This document shows positions 24,771 through 36,763 of a stretch of 64,000 nucleotides of DNA, piece by piece. The notes under the pieces are model-generated. The model searched no databases and was not told the DNA's origin. It saw nothing but the letters and a program-made list of their open reading frames with translations. Source of the DNA: Zanthoxylum bungeanum (taxonomy: Eukaryota; Streptophyta; Magnoliopsida; Sapindales; Rutaceae); the NCBI GenBank assembly GCA_019454045.1, contig SKCR01035574.1, forward strand, positions 39,624-103,623. The letters run 5' to 3'. How positions within the stretch are numbered: position 1 is the stretch's first letter; each line of letters begins with the position of its first letter. Both the position numbers and the translations under genes were made by a program.

Positions 24771-26947
24771 TATGTTTAAGCATGAAATATATTAGGTTAA
24801 AATTTGGGTAAAATTGATTGAAGCATGTTCTTGTGAAATTTGATGAATGAGTATGCTTACATGTATATAGAATGATTTATATGGAATCAATTTTGAGAAA
24901 AATGCATTGGATGATTTTTCCCCAAAAATGTAACCTTGGCCGAATGGGTATGAACATTGGATGTGTTGGAATTTTTTGTGTACAAGATCATTGGATGACT
25001 TAAAACGTATACGGGACGTAGATTAGTGATTCAATCGGATTGAAAAACAAATCGACACAAAAATCTCACTTGGCCGAATACTAATGGACATGAAAATGGA
25101 CTTGATTTTTGTTCAAATTAATGTTGGACATATGTTTTGAACAATAGATGATTAATAAATTAAATTGGTATTTTGAAATATTTGGTTTAATGTATTAATC
25201 TTGGTTTTACACTTTAATTAATTGAATTTTAAAATTTGGAATATTGAAATTTAATTAATGGGCTTAATTGTTAAATTGGGCTTGTTATTATATTTGGGCA
25301 TAATGGGCTTGGTTGGGCCAAGTAGATTTGGGCCAAAAGGATTGGATCCAATTTGGGCCTAAATCACTCCATTAAGTCCAAATGTAGTATAATGGGCTTT
25401 AAAGTTTAATTGGGCCTTATGGGCTTGAAATTGATTTTGTGGCATTTAAGGGTGATTCCTTATTTGGGCTTGGTAATTGGGTTTGACCCACATTGACCAA
25501 AGCCCAAGCCTTAATAAATCAATTGAAAGCCCATCGGACTTTAATTAAACAAACATTGGATGTTAGTTGGGCTTTGAGACCCAATTAGATTAGATTTAGA
25601 ATCTAAGTCTTTAAAGCACATTAAAAGTGTAAACATTTAATTTGGAATTAAATAATTGAATTAGTATTGAATACGAATTAAATTAGATTTAATAAGTAGT
25701 TCGATATAATTCGTGAATTCGTACCTTATGTACTTATTCTCAAACGAGTTGGACTCGCGCAAAATCAAAACCGTTGTTTGAACATTGGATGATCATTTAA
25801 ACAAAGACTAATTAATTGGATTAGATTGGTTGTAAAAGCATGTCTTGTTTGAATATATATGTTGTGATGAATGAATAGTGTATATCGGATGGATATTAGA
25901 AGGGAAAGGGTAATTTTAGAAATTATTGTAAATTTAGAATTTATAAATTGGACCTGCGTGTCCAGCCTTATCTCTTTTATCTCTTTGTATTCTCTTCTCA
26001 CCTAATTCCCCTCAATGCAAATGAGGTTTCTCTTATTGTATTATGTAATTGGGTAGTAGTAGAATAGTGCTAGCGGGGAGAGGAAAGGGAGTGATTTGTT
26101 CTAGGAACAAGTTGTGTTTTATATCCATCCGTATATCACTATTAATTTACTTTACGCGCTTTATGATGTTTTAGAAGCATGCTTAAGGGTGTATGTTGAT
26201 GAGACCTAACAAAGATAATAAATTGGTTGCCAATTACGCAAAAATCCCTCAATCTATATTAAGCGATTATCCTTCCATTGAATGATTCTTGTTCAAGATC
26301 CGATTGGCATTGGTTTGTTGGCCAAAGTCAAGACCTTGTCAATTAGGATGTACTTGAATCATGAGAGTTTTGTTCCACATCGGTGTCTTGTCCAAGTTGT
26401 GATTTGTTGGCCAAAGTCAAGATCACTTCTTGTCCAACGACATTGATTACGAAACTATCCTTGTCAATGGGTCCCGCTTAACTGGAATCATTAGGTTTGT
26501 TGTGCCAAAGCCAAGGCCTAGATGATTCGGAGGATATGGTTAGAAAATGTATTAGATACATTGGCATACGCAATATGTTTAGGACTTGGATGTCCACCTA
26601 ACCGGATCTAGGAATTGGATTGGATCCAATTGATCTGTGAGATCTACCTAGTTAAATAGCATACAGCTTGTTGGCCAAAGTCAAGGTTGTGTGTTATTTA
26701 ACGGGATCCTAGCCCACTAGGAAATAGGATTTCCCGAGTTCTCAACAGAGGGTTAGAGACTTGATGAAAATAGTGGGAGGCTAGTATGTGAATTTGCAAT
26801 TTCATTCAGATACTTTGCCTTACGCGTTCTTCAAAATTATTTCGTCTATTTATTATAATTAGTTGGACTAATACATTGTTATTTTTTGTAACAGTTTGAC
26901 TGTACCCATTTTATCGTTAACTAGATAGTTGGACTATCGTAGTTGAG
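24771..26947 (+). other. K4 leader
   Basis: This is a noncoding leader of about 2.2 kb with the family landmarks: a GGGCTT/GGGCCT-rich block (25255-25600), a CCCCTCAATGCAAATGAGG stem (about 26005), TTGGCCAAAGTCAAG repeats (26309-26690) and a TTGGACT/GTTTGACTGT block (26865-26940) directly before gag. The antisense frame at 25765-26001 is noise. Confidence 0.85.
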
Positions 26948-27830
26948 ATGGCTAGCAAGGTAAATGTCCGAGACATCATCATGGGTGACAATGTCTTTAA
27001 GGGGACAAACTTCGCTGATTGGGAAATGAACCTGAGGATAGTCCTTGGGGCTGAGAGGATGCTGTATACTATACAAACACCTCTCCCGCCTAAGCCCACT
27101 GACCCACTTGAGCTGGAGTTATGGAAAACTCACAGCAATGATTGTGACACAGCTCAGGCTATTATGTTAGCTTCTATGACTCAACACTTTCGTCGCCAGA
27201 ATAGGGACTTGGATCCTTATAATATGATGGCTAGACTTCGAGATCTCCACCGCTCCAACAAGCGGATGGAAAGGTATGAGTTGGTGAAGAAACTCTTCCG
27301 CGCCCGAATGACTGAAGGCGCATCAGTTGAGGCCCACGGGGCTCAAATGATCGCCGATATTGATGAGTTGGCCAATATGGGAATAGTCTTGGAGGCTGAG
27401 CTGACTGTGGATTTGATCTTACAATCGCTTCCCGATACTTGGAAACAATATAATCAACTATAAGTTGATGGACACGGATGACTCTCTTGGAGAGCTGTTA
27501 TCCGTCTTGAAGGAGTCTGAAAAAGAACTCCTAAAGGGGGCAAGCGCGAGGCGCACTATGCATCGACCTCTCAGGGGCCAAAGGCTGGGCTTAAGGCAAC
27601 TGGAGGGGTGAGGAAGAGGAAACATAAGAACAAGGGTAAAGGCAAGTCGACAAAAGCTTCTGGGAAGCCAAGGAACAAATCTCAAGATGTCTGCCTCAAC
27701 TGCGGCAAGAAGGGTCACTGGAAACGTGACTGCCGAATGGGCAAGGGACACAAGGAGGATATCAAGGCAGGCAAGGCACCAGCCTCTGGTATGTTTGTTA
27801 TTGAAATAAATATGACTACTTCTAGTCTTA
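26948..27830 (+). pseudogene. K4 gag (capsid and nucleocapsid), frame-broken
   Basis: Gag assembles the cytoplasmic particle and packages element RNA. The start ATG at 26948 opens MASKVNVRDI; the capsid-type domain (UBN2-like) follows, with a 'TNFADWEMNLRIVL' core and 'LRDLHRSNKRME'. The first frame stops at 27463 because two bases of a TA run are missing near 27450. A second one-base loss in a G run near 27540 returns it to the frame of 27608, which carries a basic K/G/S-rich linker and the CCHC zinc knuckle CLNCGKKGHWKRDC at 27692-27733. It continues into protease without a stop, as expected for a copia gag-pol fusion. Confidence 0.9.
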
Positions 27831-28170
27831 AAAATTGGATTTTTGATTCTGGTTGTGCTGCTCATATTTGTACTGATTTGCAGGATCTGCAGAATAGCAG
27901 GATGCTGGCTTCAGGGGAGGTTGACCTACGAGTCGGAAACGGAACACCAGTTGCTGTTTTGGCTGTAGGGACTTTTGTTTTGGAACTGCCCTCAGGGCAT
28001 GTACTTAAACTTTTGAACTGTTATTATATACCTAGTTTAACTAGGAATATTATATCTGTATCTTTGTTAACCCAGCATGGGTACACTTTTGTATTTAGAA
28101 ACACTGGGTGTTATTTATATAAAATGATGCAGAAATTTGCACTGTTGTTGCAAATAATGGTCTTTATATT
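27831..28170 (+). pseudogene. K4 protease region
   Basis: This is an aspartic protease that would cut the gag-pol polyprotein. NWIFDSGCAAHIC (about 27831-27870) holds the catalytic DSG, here intact. A conserved hydrophobic stretch, 'LPSGHVLKLLNCYYIPSLT', follows. The frame ends at 28174 after a one-base loss in an A run near 28122; integrase resumes at 28171 in another frame. Confidence 0.85.
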
Positions 28171-29110
28171 TTGAATGTAAATGAATCTCCTAAACACAAA
28201 ATGACAAACAAAAGGCTCAAAAGGAGTAATCTAAAAGATGAAGCTTACATGTGGCATTGTCGTCTAGGACACATTAACAAGACTCGCATATCCACACTTT
28301 CGAAGAGTGGGTACTTGGACGGATTTGATCCTAATTCATATGATGTCTGCGAATCTTGTCTTTTAGGCAAAATGCCTAAATCACCTTTTAGCGGTAAAGG
28401 TGAACGTGCCACAGAACTGTTAGCCCTCGTTCATAGTGACGTATGTGGGCCCATGTCTAGCCAGGCTAGAGGTGGATATCGATACTTCGTAACCTTTACG
28501 GATGATGCATCACGTTACGGTTATGTGTATCTAATGATGCACAAGTCGGAAACCTTTGAGAAATTCAAAGAGTTTCGACACGAAGTTGAAAAACAAACAG
28601 GCAAGAGTATTAAGACATTACGGTCGGACCGTGGTGGCGAATACTTAAGTTATGAGTTTCAAGATTACTTGAAAGAACATGGTATTCTTTCACAGTGGAC
28701 TCCTCCTGGAACACCGCAATTAAACGGTGTGTCTGAACGGAGAAAACGTACCTTGTTAGACATGGTAAGGTCAATGATGAGTCGCACTGAGCTACCAATA
28801 TCCTTCTGGGGATACGCATTAAGCAGTGCAATACTTATTTTGAATAAGGTTCCGTCAAAGTCTGTTGAACAGACTCCATACGAGATATGGACAGGAAGGA
28901 AACCGGGTTTCTCTTTCCTGAAGATTTGGGGTTGCTGGGCATATGTTAAACGTTTGGAAGGTACCAAATTAGAACCCAAATCAGATAAATGCCTTTTCGT
29001 AGGATATCCTAAGGAAACCAAAGGATATTACTTCTATCACCCGCAAGAGAACAAAGTATTTGTTGCTCTACATGCATTTTTCCTTGAAAAGGAATTCTTA
29101 GATGCAGTGG
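28171..29110 (+). pseudogene. K4 integrase
   Basis: Integrase inserts the cDNA into chromosomes. The frame opening at 28171 has a zinc region with WHCRLGHINKTRIS (paired histidines) and CESCLLGK (paired cysteines) at about residues 28-67. The catalytic core follows: HSDVCGPM, then LRSDRGGEY with the second aspartate, then the GVSERRKRTLLDM helix with the glutamate, giving the D,D,E triad. All three residues are present. C-terminal to it is 'LKIWGCWAYVK', typical of copia integrases. This domain has no break in K4. Confidence 0.9.
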
Positions 29111-30290
29111 TAAGTGGGAGGAAAGTGGAGCTCGATGAAAATCGTGGTGATACTGTTCCTGGCAATGAATCAACGACGGAACATGAACAGACCATCCGGG
29201 ATGAGTCTGTACCACAACCTTCATATACACAAGGACCGCGTAGGTCGGAGAGAGTCAGGACAGTACCTGAGAGGTATGGGTACCTGATCTCGCCTCATGT
29301 AGATATTAATCTTATTGAGGATAATGAACCGTCTACGTATGAGGAAGCAATACAAGATATTGATTCCGCTTTATGGCAAGAAGCCATGAAGTCTGAGATG
29401 GATTCCATGTATGCCAACCAAGTTTGGACACTGGTTGATGCACCAGAAGGTGTAAAACCTATTGGATGCAGATGGATCTTCAAGAAGAAGACCGACATGG
29501 ATGGCAACGTGCAAACATACAAAGCTAGGCTTGTAGCAAAGGGTATCGTCAACAATATGGTGTTGATTATGACGAAACCTTCTCACCCGTTGCCATGATT
29601 AAATCCATTCGGATAATGCTTGCAATAGCTGCATATTTCGATTACGAGATATGGCAGATGGACGTTAAAACCGCTTTCCTTAACGGAAACCTTTTGGAGG
29701 ATGTTTATATGCAACACCTGACGGTTTTATCGTACCTAGACTTGCAAACAAGGTTTGTAAGTTAAATCGATCCATTTATGGATTGAAGCAAGCATCACGG
29801 TCATGGAATCAGCGTTTTGATGAAATCATAAAAGAATATAATTTCGTGCAAAACGAAGATGACCCTTGTGTATACAAGAAGGTTAGTGGGAGAGCACTGA
29901 CTTTTATTGTCCTTTATGTCGACGATGTATTGCTTATAGGCAATGACATTCCCATGCTAACGTCGGTGAAAGCTTGGCTTTCAAAATTCTCCATGAAAGA
30001 TCTGGGAGAAGCAGCCTTTATTCTGGGAATAAAGATCTACCGGGATAGATCTAGAAAGCTGCTTGGACTCTCCCAGAGTACATATATTGACAAAGTGTTG
30101 AAGCGATTCAGCATGGATCAATCCAAGAAGGGATTGATGCCAATGTTACGTGGTACCTCTCTGTCTAAGGACATGTGTCCTAAGACTCAAGAAGAGAGAG
30201 ATAACATGAGTCGGATACCGTTCGCCTCGGCAGTCGGATCGATCATGTATGCCATGATATGTACACGACCTGATGTGTCATATGCTTTGA
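29111..30290 (+). pseudogene. K4 reverse transcriptase
   Basis: It copies element RNA to DNA. The N-terminal part (W-x-x-AM-x-x-EMDSMYANQVWTLV, about 29370-29440) is in the same frame as integrase up to 29598. One missing base near 29543 ('AAGGGT-ATCGTC') and another near 29712 ('CAACA-CCT') shift the frame. The remainder resumes in the frame of 29783, with the active-site motif YVDDVLL at 29915-29935. The fingers, palm and connection are all recognisable. Apart from those two small losses it looks recent. Confidence 0.9.
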
Positions 30291-30898
30291 GCATGTGCAG
30301 TCGCTATCAGGCCGATCCAGGTGAAGGTCACTGGATGGCAGTTAAGAATATCCTTAAGTATCTTAGACGAACTAAGGATGCTTTCTTAATTTACGGAGAA
30401 GGAGAACTTGTGGTATCTGGGTATGCCGATGCAAGTTTCCAAACCGACAAGGACGACTTCAAGTCGCAATCCGGGTACATTTTTTGTTTGAATAACGGAG
30501 CAGTGAGCTGGAAATCTTCCAAGCAAGATACTGTTGCCGATTCAACGACAGAAGCGGAGTATATTGCTGCGTCGGAAGCAGCAAAGGAGGCAGTTTGGAT
30601 CCGAAAGTTCCTAATCGGATTAGGAGTAGTTCCGTTAGCAGCTGAGCCCGTTCCATTGTATTGTGACAATAACGGGGCTATAGCACAAGCTAAGGAACCA
30701 AGGTCTCATCAACGATCCAAGCATGTTCTTCGGCGTTACCATCTGATTCGGGAGATTATACATCGTGGCGATGTAAAAGTCGAGAAGGTCGCATCAGATA
30801 ACAACATTGCAGATCCGCTGACGAAAGCTGTTTATCCGCAAGTGTTTGAACGACATATACATAGTTCAGGTATTAGATGCTTGAGTGACTGGCTATAG
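30291..30898 (+). pseudogene. K4 RNase H and end of pol
   Basis: The RNase H removes the RNA strand during reverse transcription. Acidic residues sit in GYADASFQ (about 30420), STTEAEYIA (about 30545) and LYCDNNGAI (about 30657). The C-terminus NIADPLTKAVYPQ...DWL ends with TAG at 30896-30898, 14 bases before the 3' LTR. This segment is in frame and unbroken from 29783. Confidence 0.9.
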
Positions 30899-30912
30899 GC
30901 CAAGTGGGAGAT
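30899..30912 (+). other. K4 polypurine tract
   Basis: GCCAAGTGGGAGAT directly abuts the 3' LTR start TGTTAGAC. The same sequence occupies the same place in K1, and its reverse is present in K3 and K5. Confidence 0.85.
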
Positions 30913-32894
30913 TGTTAGACATTATGACCCATAGCGTCACTGTTTTGTAAATGATATTGTATTATTGTACAAAATTAACTATGTGATAATGAAATTGCCT
31001 TTTGCCGTTTTGTAATTTATTTACTTTGATATATAAATGGCGAAAGTCCATATGATTAATTCCGTATTGAGATGATATGAGACAGTATCAATACATAAAG
31101 GTTTAAATCATTAAATATCCCTAGTCGGAGTATTATCGAGATCGGACATCGATAATGCGGAATAGACTAGTATTGCACTTGTGCATGTTGTGAGGGCACA
31201 ACGGCATAGTTCTCATATATTTAAGTATAGGATACTTATGCAAGTGCGATAGGAGGTTGTGTTTTTACCGATGGTACGGAAAACAGCTTCGCTCTGGATA
31301 GACCCCGCGGAATCCCATTGGTAGTATGTCTGCGTGTCTATGGGAGGCCGCATCAGGGTAGGTGTATATGGTCTTAACCTGAGACTTGCATCGCTAGTAC
31401 TTGCGACAATAGGTAAACTTTGGTTTTGGTGGTTGGGGGACCTTAACTGGTTCTGTGTTCACCTCTTCTGGGTTTATCAGGAATCGTAGTGCACTGGGTG
31501 TGATGTCAAGATGGAAGTGTCACTTCAGACATATGGAGTTGATGATCGCGCAGGATACAGAACTAGTGCTCTATAAAGGTTGCAACCGTCGGGACAATAT
31601 GACTAGGTCAGTATTGCCGGATTTAAAGAGACTAGTTGCTTGATGTCCGATATATGTTTCGTACGGGGCAGACACATTTCCAGCCCCAGGCCTAACATGT
31701 GATCGTCCGATACTGGATCGATGTACGCAATACTACGGTATACTACGCTTGATATAGATCTAATATTCCAGTAGAATATTTCTGGAGAATTGGGTAGGCA
31801 TGGCGCTTTGCTAGAAGCCAACCTTGTCTTGTAAATCGGTAAAAACGTAGTACGAGGTACGTACGTGTTTGGATTATCCAACGACCGTATTTACTGCCAA
31901 CATATCCGGAGATCTCTTGGGTCGCTTCCTGAAGATTCACCTATGATGTTTGATTCGAACTTTATTAATCTTGGATTAATAACGGAGAAACTTTATCTTG
32001 GATAAAATGCCTTATTAGGAGAGAGAGAGAGATCGATTAATTTGGAATTAATCGATAAAATAATATATTCGATATATTATTAAACGAAATTAGATTTCGA
32101 CGCGGAATTAAAATCGGATTTTAATTCGGGCAAACGAATTAATTTAGAATTAATTCATTAGCGAACTGAATAGTAATTTCGCAAGGCGTAATTATTTAAT
32201 TCACGTCGCGACGGAAATTCGTTAATTCGGAATTAACGAAACCGAGCCCGAAAGTGTTTGCGGACACATTCGTATTTTGAATCGAGTGATATCCGCAAAT
32301 CACATCGCGATATCTCATTACTTAATACGAATGGATGGTGGATGTATCTAGTCACCTTTGAGGGATGATACATTGTCTCTAATCTCAAAGTGTGGTAATG
32401 ATGGCAAATGATGGATTTCATTTTGGAGGGAAAGCCATGCATGGTTTTGAAGGATTTTTTGCATTAAAAATTCTTTTGGTATTAGATATCATATCACTTT
32501 TATTTCCTTTTGTCACTCACGGTTTTTGGCATGCAAAGGAACAAAAAATAAAGTGAAACACTCTCCTCTTCTTTCTCTCTTGCTCACGCCGTGAGCTGCA
32601 CATGCAAGGCAGAAGATTGTTTCTCTCATTCTCCATTTTTGCTAGCACAAGCAAGGAATCAAAGAGGTGATAGGGAAACCACCTTGGAGCTTGGAATACA
32701 CAAAGCTTGGAGCTTTCAACTCTTTTCTCCTCTTGGCCGAACCATATAGGAACTTGGAGCTTCAACCCTTTGTTCATCTTCTTCATCACAAAAGCTTTGT
32801 AAGTATGATTCCGCCATGCTTCAAGTTTATTATATATTCATTTATTGTATTTCATATGCTTAACTTTCCTTGGGACAAATAATAGAAACCAACA
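30913..32894 (+). repeat. K4 3' LTR
   Basis: It runs TGTTAGAC to CCAACA, 1982 bp, and is followed by CTATG and K3 pol sequence. The unit ATTAATCTTGGATTAAT (about 31965) is a diverged form of the K stem-loop unit. Frames at 31455-32882 are noise. Confidence 0.95.
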
Positions 32895-32899
32895 CTATG
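32895..32899. repeat. Target duplication CTATG, right copy
   Basis: It is identical to 22773-22777. K3 pol sequence resumes with TACATGTCGCTC. Confidence 0.95.
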
Positions 32900-34298
32900 T
32901 ACATGTCGCTCAAACTTTTGCTGACGAATAGCTTTCGTCAGCGGATTTGTAATATTGTCATCTGATGCGACCTTCTCGATCGTCACATCGCCATGATGTA
33001 TGATCTCACGAATCAGATGGAAACGTCAAAGAATATACTTGGATCGTTGATGAGACCGCGGTTCCTTAGCCTGCATTATAGCCCTGTTATTGTCATAATA
33101 CATTAGAACGGGCTCAGCTGCTAACGGAACTACTCCTAATCCAATTAGGAATTTACGGATCCAAATTACCTCTTTTGCTGCTCATCACCTGTGCAATATT
33201 TTTGCTTCTTTTGTTGAATCGGCAACATCTTTCTTGCTTGGAAGATTTCCAGCTTACTGCTCCGTTGTTCAAACAAAATATATACCCAGATTGTGACATA
33301 CAATCATCTTTATCAGTTTGGAAACTTGCATCGGTAAACCCAGTTACCTCAAGTTCTCTATCTCCATAGATTAAGAACGCATCCATAGTTCTTCTAAGAT
33401 ACTTAAAGATGTTCTTAACCGCTATCCAGTGACCATCACCTGGATCGGCCTGATAGCGACTACACATGCTCAAAGCATAGGAGACATCAGGTCGCGTACA
33501 TATCATGGCATACATAATCAATCCAACTGCAGAAGCAAACGGGATCCGACTTATGTTGTCTCTCTCATCTTGAGTTTTAGGACACATGTGCTTAGATATA
33601 GTGACACCATGTGACACTGGCAATAGTCCCCTCTTAGACTGTTCCATTTTGATTTTTTTCAACACTTTTTCAATGTACGTGCTCTGGGAGAGACCAAACA
33701 GCTTTCTAAATCTATCCCGGTAGATCTTTATTCCCAGAATAATGGCTGCTTCTCCCAGATCTTTCATGGAGAATTTTAATGAAAGCCAAGCTTTCACCGA
33801 TTGTAGCATGGGAATGTCATTGCCAATAAGCAATACATCATCAACGTAAAGGACAATGAATGTCATAGCGCTCCCACTAACCTTCTTATATACACAAGGA
33901 TCATCCTCTTTTTGAACGAAATCATATTCTTTTATGCTCTCATCAAAACGTTGGTTCCAAGAACGCGATGCTTGCTTCAATCCATAAATGGATCGATTTA
34001 ACTTGCAAACCTTGTTTGCATGTTTTGGAACGAAAAAACCGTCAGGCTGTTGCATATAAACATCCTCCAAAAGGTTTCCGTTAAGGAAAGTGGTTTTGAC
34101 GTTCATCTGCCATATTCCGTAATCGAAATATACAGCAGTAGCAAACCTTATCCGAATAGATTTAATCATGGCAACAGGTGAAAAATTTTCGTCGTAATCA
34201 ACACCATGTCGTTGACGATACCCTTTCGCTACAAGCCTAGCTTTGTACGTTTGTATGTTTCCATCCATGTCGGTTTCATCTTGAAGACCCATTTGCAA
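32895..34298 (-). pseudogene. K3 reverse transcriptase and RNase H
   Basis: The frame at 34298-33153 (381 codons) contains the reverse transcriptase core from ARLVAKGYRQRHGVDYDE through YVDDVLLIGND to the RNase H start (TGFTDASFQTDKDD) and WKSSKQ, after which a frameshift near 33215 garbles it. The rest of RNase H, including the CDN-type aspartate region, is readable in other frames to 32895 and continues past K4. The upstream reverse transcriptase N-terminus (34300-34480) is shifted. It is not functional as one protein. Confidence 0.9.
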
Positions 34299-34479
34299 CC
34301 AATAGGCTTTACGCCTTCTGGTGCATCAACCAGTGTCCAAACTTGGTTGGTGTACATGGAATCCATTTCGGATTTCATGCATCTTGCCATAAATCGGAGT
34401 CGATACCTTGTATCGTTTCCTCATACGTAGCTGGTTCGTCTTCCTCAATAAGATTAATATCCACATGAGGTGAGATCAG

Positions 34480-35530
34480 AAACCCATACCTCTCAGGTTA
34501 TTTTATGACTCTCTCCGACCTACGCGGTTCTTGTGTATTCGAAGATTATGGTACAGTCTCATCCCTGATGAACTATTCAAGTTCCATTAAGGAATCGGTG
34601 CCAGGAATAGTATCACTCCGATTTTCATCGAGTTCTATTTTCCTCTCACTAACCATTGTATTTAGGAATTCCCTTTCAAGGAAAATCGCAACAAATACTT
34701 TGTTCTCTTGTGGTTTATAAAAGTAATATCCTTTGGTTTCCCTAGGATAACCTACAAATACACACTTATCTGATTTGGGTTCAAGTTTGGTACCATCCAA
34801 ACATTTAACGTATGCCTAGCAACCCTAAATCTTTAGGAATGAGAAACCCAATTTCTTTCATGTTCATATCTCATACGGAGTCTGTTGAACATACTTTGAC
34901 GGAACCTTATTCAAAATAAGTATTGCATTGTTCAATGCATATCCCTAGAAGGAAATAGGTAGCTCAGTGCGACTCATCATCGACCTTACCATGTCCAACA
35001 AAGTTCTATTTCTCCGTTCGGACACACCGTTTAATTGAGGTGTTCCGGGAGGAGTCATTTGTGAAAGAATACCATACTCTTTCAAGTAATCGAGAAACTC
35101 ATTGCTCTAGTATTCTCCACCACAGTCCAACCGTAATGTTTAATACTTTTCCCGGTCTGTTTTTCTACTTCGTGTCGAAACTCTTTGAATTTCTCAAAAG
35201 TTTCCGACTTGTGTCTCATAAGATAAACATAACCATAACGCGATGCATCATCCATAAAGGTTACAAATTATTCATATCCACCTCTAGCCTGGCTAGACAT
35301 GGGCCCACATACGTCACTATGAACGAGGGCTAACAGTTCGGTGGCACGTGCACATTTACCGCTAAAAGATGTTTTAGGCATTTTGCCTAATAAATAAGAT
35401 TCGTAGACGTCATATGAATTTGGATCAAATTCGTCCAAGTATCCACTCTTCGAAAATGTGGATATGCGAGTCTTGTTAATGTGTCCCAGACGATAACGCC
35501 ACATATAAGTTTCATCTTTGTTACTCAATT
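34480..35530 (-). pseudogene. K3 integrase
   Basis: The frame at 35528-35268 holds the zinc region (MWRYRLGHINKTRIST with both histidines; one of the CxxC cysteines is replaced, giving YESYLLGK) and the HSDVCGPM aspartate. The rest of the core is spread over shifted frames with stops (34810-35260); the piece at 34800-34573 (LEPKSDKCVFVGYPRE) is the C-terminal part. The loss of a zinc-binding cysteine and the broken core show inactivity. Confidence 0.85.
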
Positions 35531-35930
35531 TAAGCCTTTTTTTTTGTTACATTACATGTTTGAGATTGATTTATATTCAAAATATAAAGACCATTATACA
35601 CATCAGCACTGCATATCTCAATATCATTTTTATTCATAAAATACCCAGTGTTTCTAATACAAAAAGTATACCCACATTGGGCTAAACAAGATACAAAAAT
35701 AATATTTTTAGTCAAACTAAGTACATAATAACAGTCTGATAAGTTTAGTACATGCCCCAAGGGTAGTTCCAAAATATAAGTCCCAACAGCCAAAACAGTG
35801 ACTCGAAGGTCAATCTCTCATGAGGCCTGTCTCCTGCTAATCTGCAGATCTTGCACATCAGTACATATATGAGTACCACAACCAGAATCAAAAATCCAAT
35901 TTTTGAAACTAGAAGTAGACATGTTTATTT
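35530..35930 (-). pseudogene. K3 protease
   Basis: The catalytic DSG is preserved in WIFDSGCGTHIC, read from about 35912 to 35877. The frame is then broken and resumes at 35793 with MAVGTYILELPLGHVLNLSDCYYV, ending in NVTKKKA at 35530. It corresponds to the K4 protease region. Confidence 0.8.
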
Positions 35931-35973
35931 CTATAACAAACATACCTGAAGCCGGTGCCTTGCCCGCTTTGAT

Positions 35974-36763
35974 TTACATCATTTGTGCCTTGTACTCACG
36001 GCAGTCACGCTTCCAGTGACCCCGTTTGCCACACTGCAGACATACATCTTTGGATTTGTCATTTGCCTTCCCAGAAGACTTTGACGATTTGGCCTTGCCC
36101 TTATTATTCTTCTTCTTCTTTACACCTCCAGTAGCCTTCGGCCAAGCCTTGGGAGACTGAGATGTTGAAGCGAAGTGCGCCTCATACTTTTTGCCCTTCA
36201 AAAGTTCTTTTTCTGCTTCACGCAGCATTGCCATCAACTCTCCAAGAGTATGGTATTGGTTCATCATATTGTAGTTCATAATGAACCCGCTCCAACTATC
36301 AGAAAGATACTGCAAGATCAAATCTATAGAAGTCTCAGCCTCAAAGGTTATGCCTAGCTGACCCAACTGTTCGATGTCAGCAATCATCTGCGACACATGG
36401 TGTTTTACAGATGTACCCTCTAACATTCGAGAGTGAAAGAGCTTCTTTTGCAATTCATACCTTTGCGATCTAAGGTTAGATCGATGAAGGTCCTTCAAGT
36501 TTTCCATCATAGTATATGGATCCAATCCATTGTTCTGGCGACGAAATTGTGGGGTCATTGCAGTAAGCATGACGGATTGAGCAGTTGAGTAGTCATTGCT
36601 TTGAGTCTTCCAAAGCTCAAGCTCAAGTTGCTGCTTATTTCCGGGCTTAGGCCCGAGATGTCTCTCTATCGTATAGAGCGTTCATATCCCAGTTAGGAAA
36701 GTTCGCACCTTTAAAGACATTTTCGCCAATGATAATGTCTCTAACCCCGATCTTTCCAGCCAT
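35974..36763 (-). pseudogene. K3 gag
   Basis: The ATG at 36763-36761 opens MAGKIGVRDIIIGENVFKG, clearly the K4 start. After the NFPNW block about 30 codons are deleted and stops follow near 36660. From 36570 to 35974 a 198-codon frame is open: it has 'LHRSN', a lysine-rich linker and the CCHC knuckle CLQCGKRGHWKRDC. Capsid function is lost with the N-terminal deletion; the nucleocapsid part is readable. Confidence 0.85.

Larger units (their letters stand above)
22778..32894 (+). mobile_element. K4: full-length Ty1/copia element (Angela/Tork-like), 10.1 kb
   Basis: This is the most complete element in the window: LTR 22778-24755, PBS, leader, gag, pol in copia order (protease, integrase, reverse transcriptase, RNase H), PPT and LTR 30913-32894, with a perfect CTATG duplication. 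It inserted into the last part of the pol of minus-strand K3. The two LTRs are very similar but differ at several small insertions or deletions and a few bases. The reading frame is broken at five places by 1-2 base deletions, so it is probably not autonomous as written. The lineage call rests on domain order, LTR size and start, and PPT; it was not tested by a tree. Confidence 0.95.

Noticed and set aside
27458..30669. Minus-strand frames of 65-135 codons
   Set aside because: They are antisense shadows of the K4 gag-pol.
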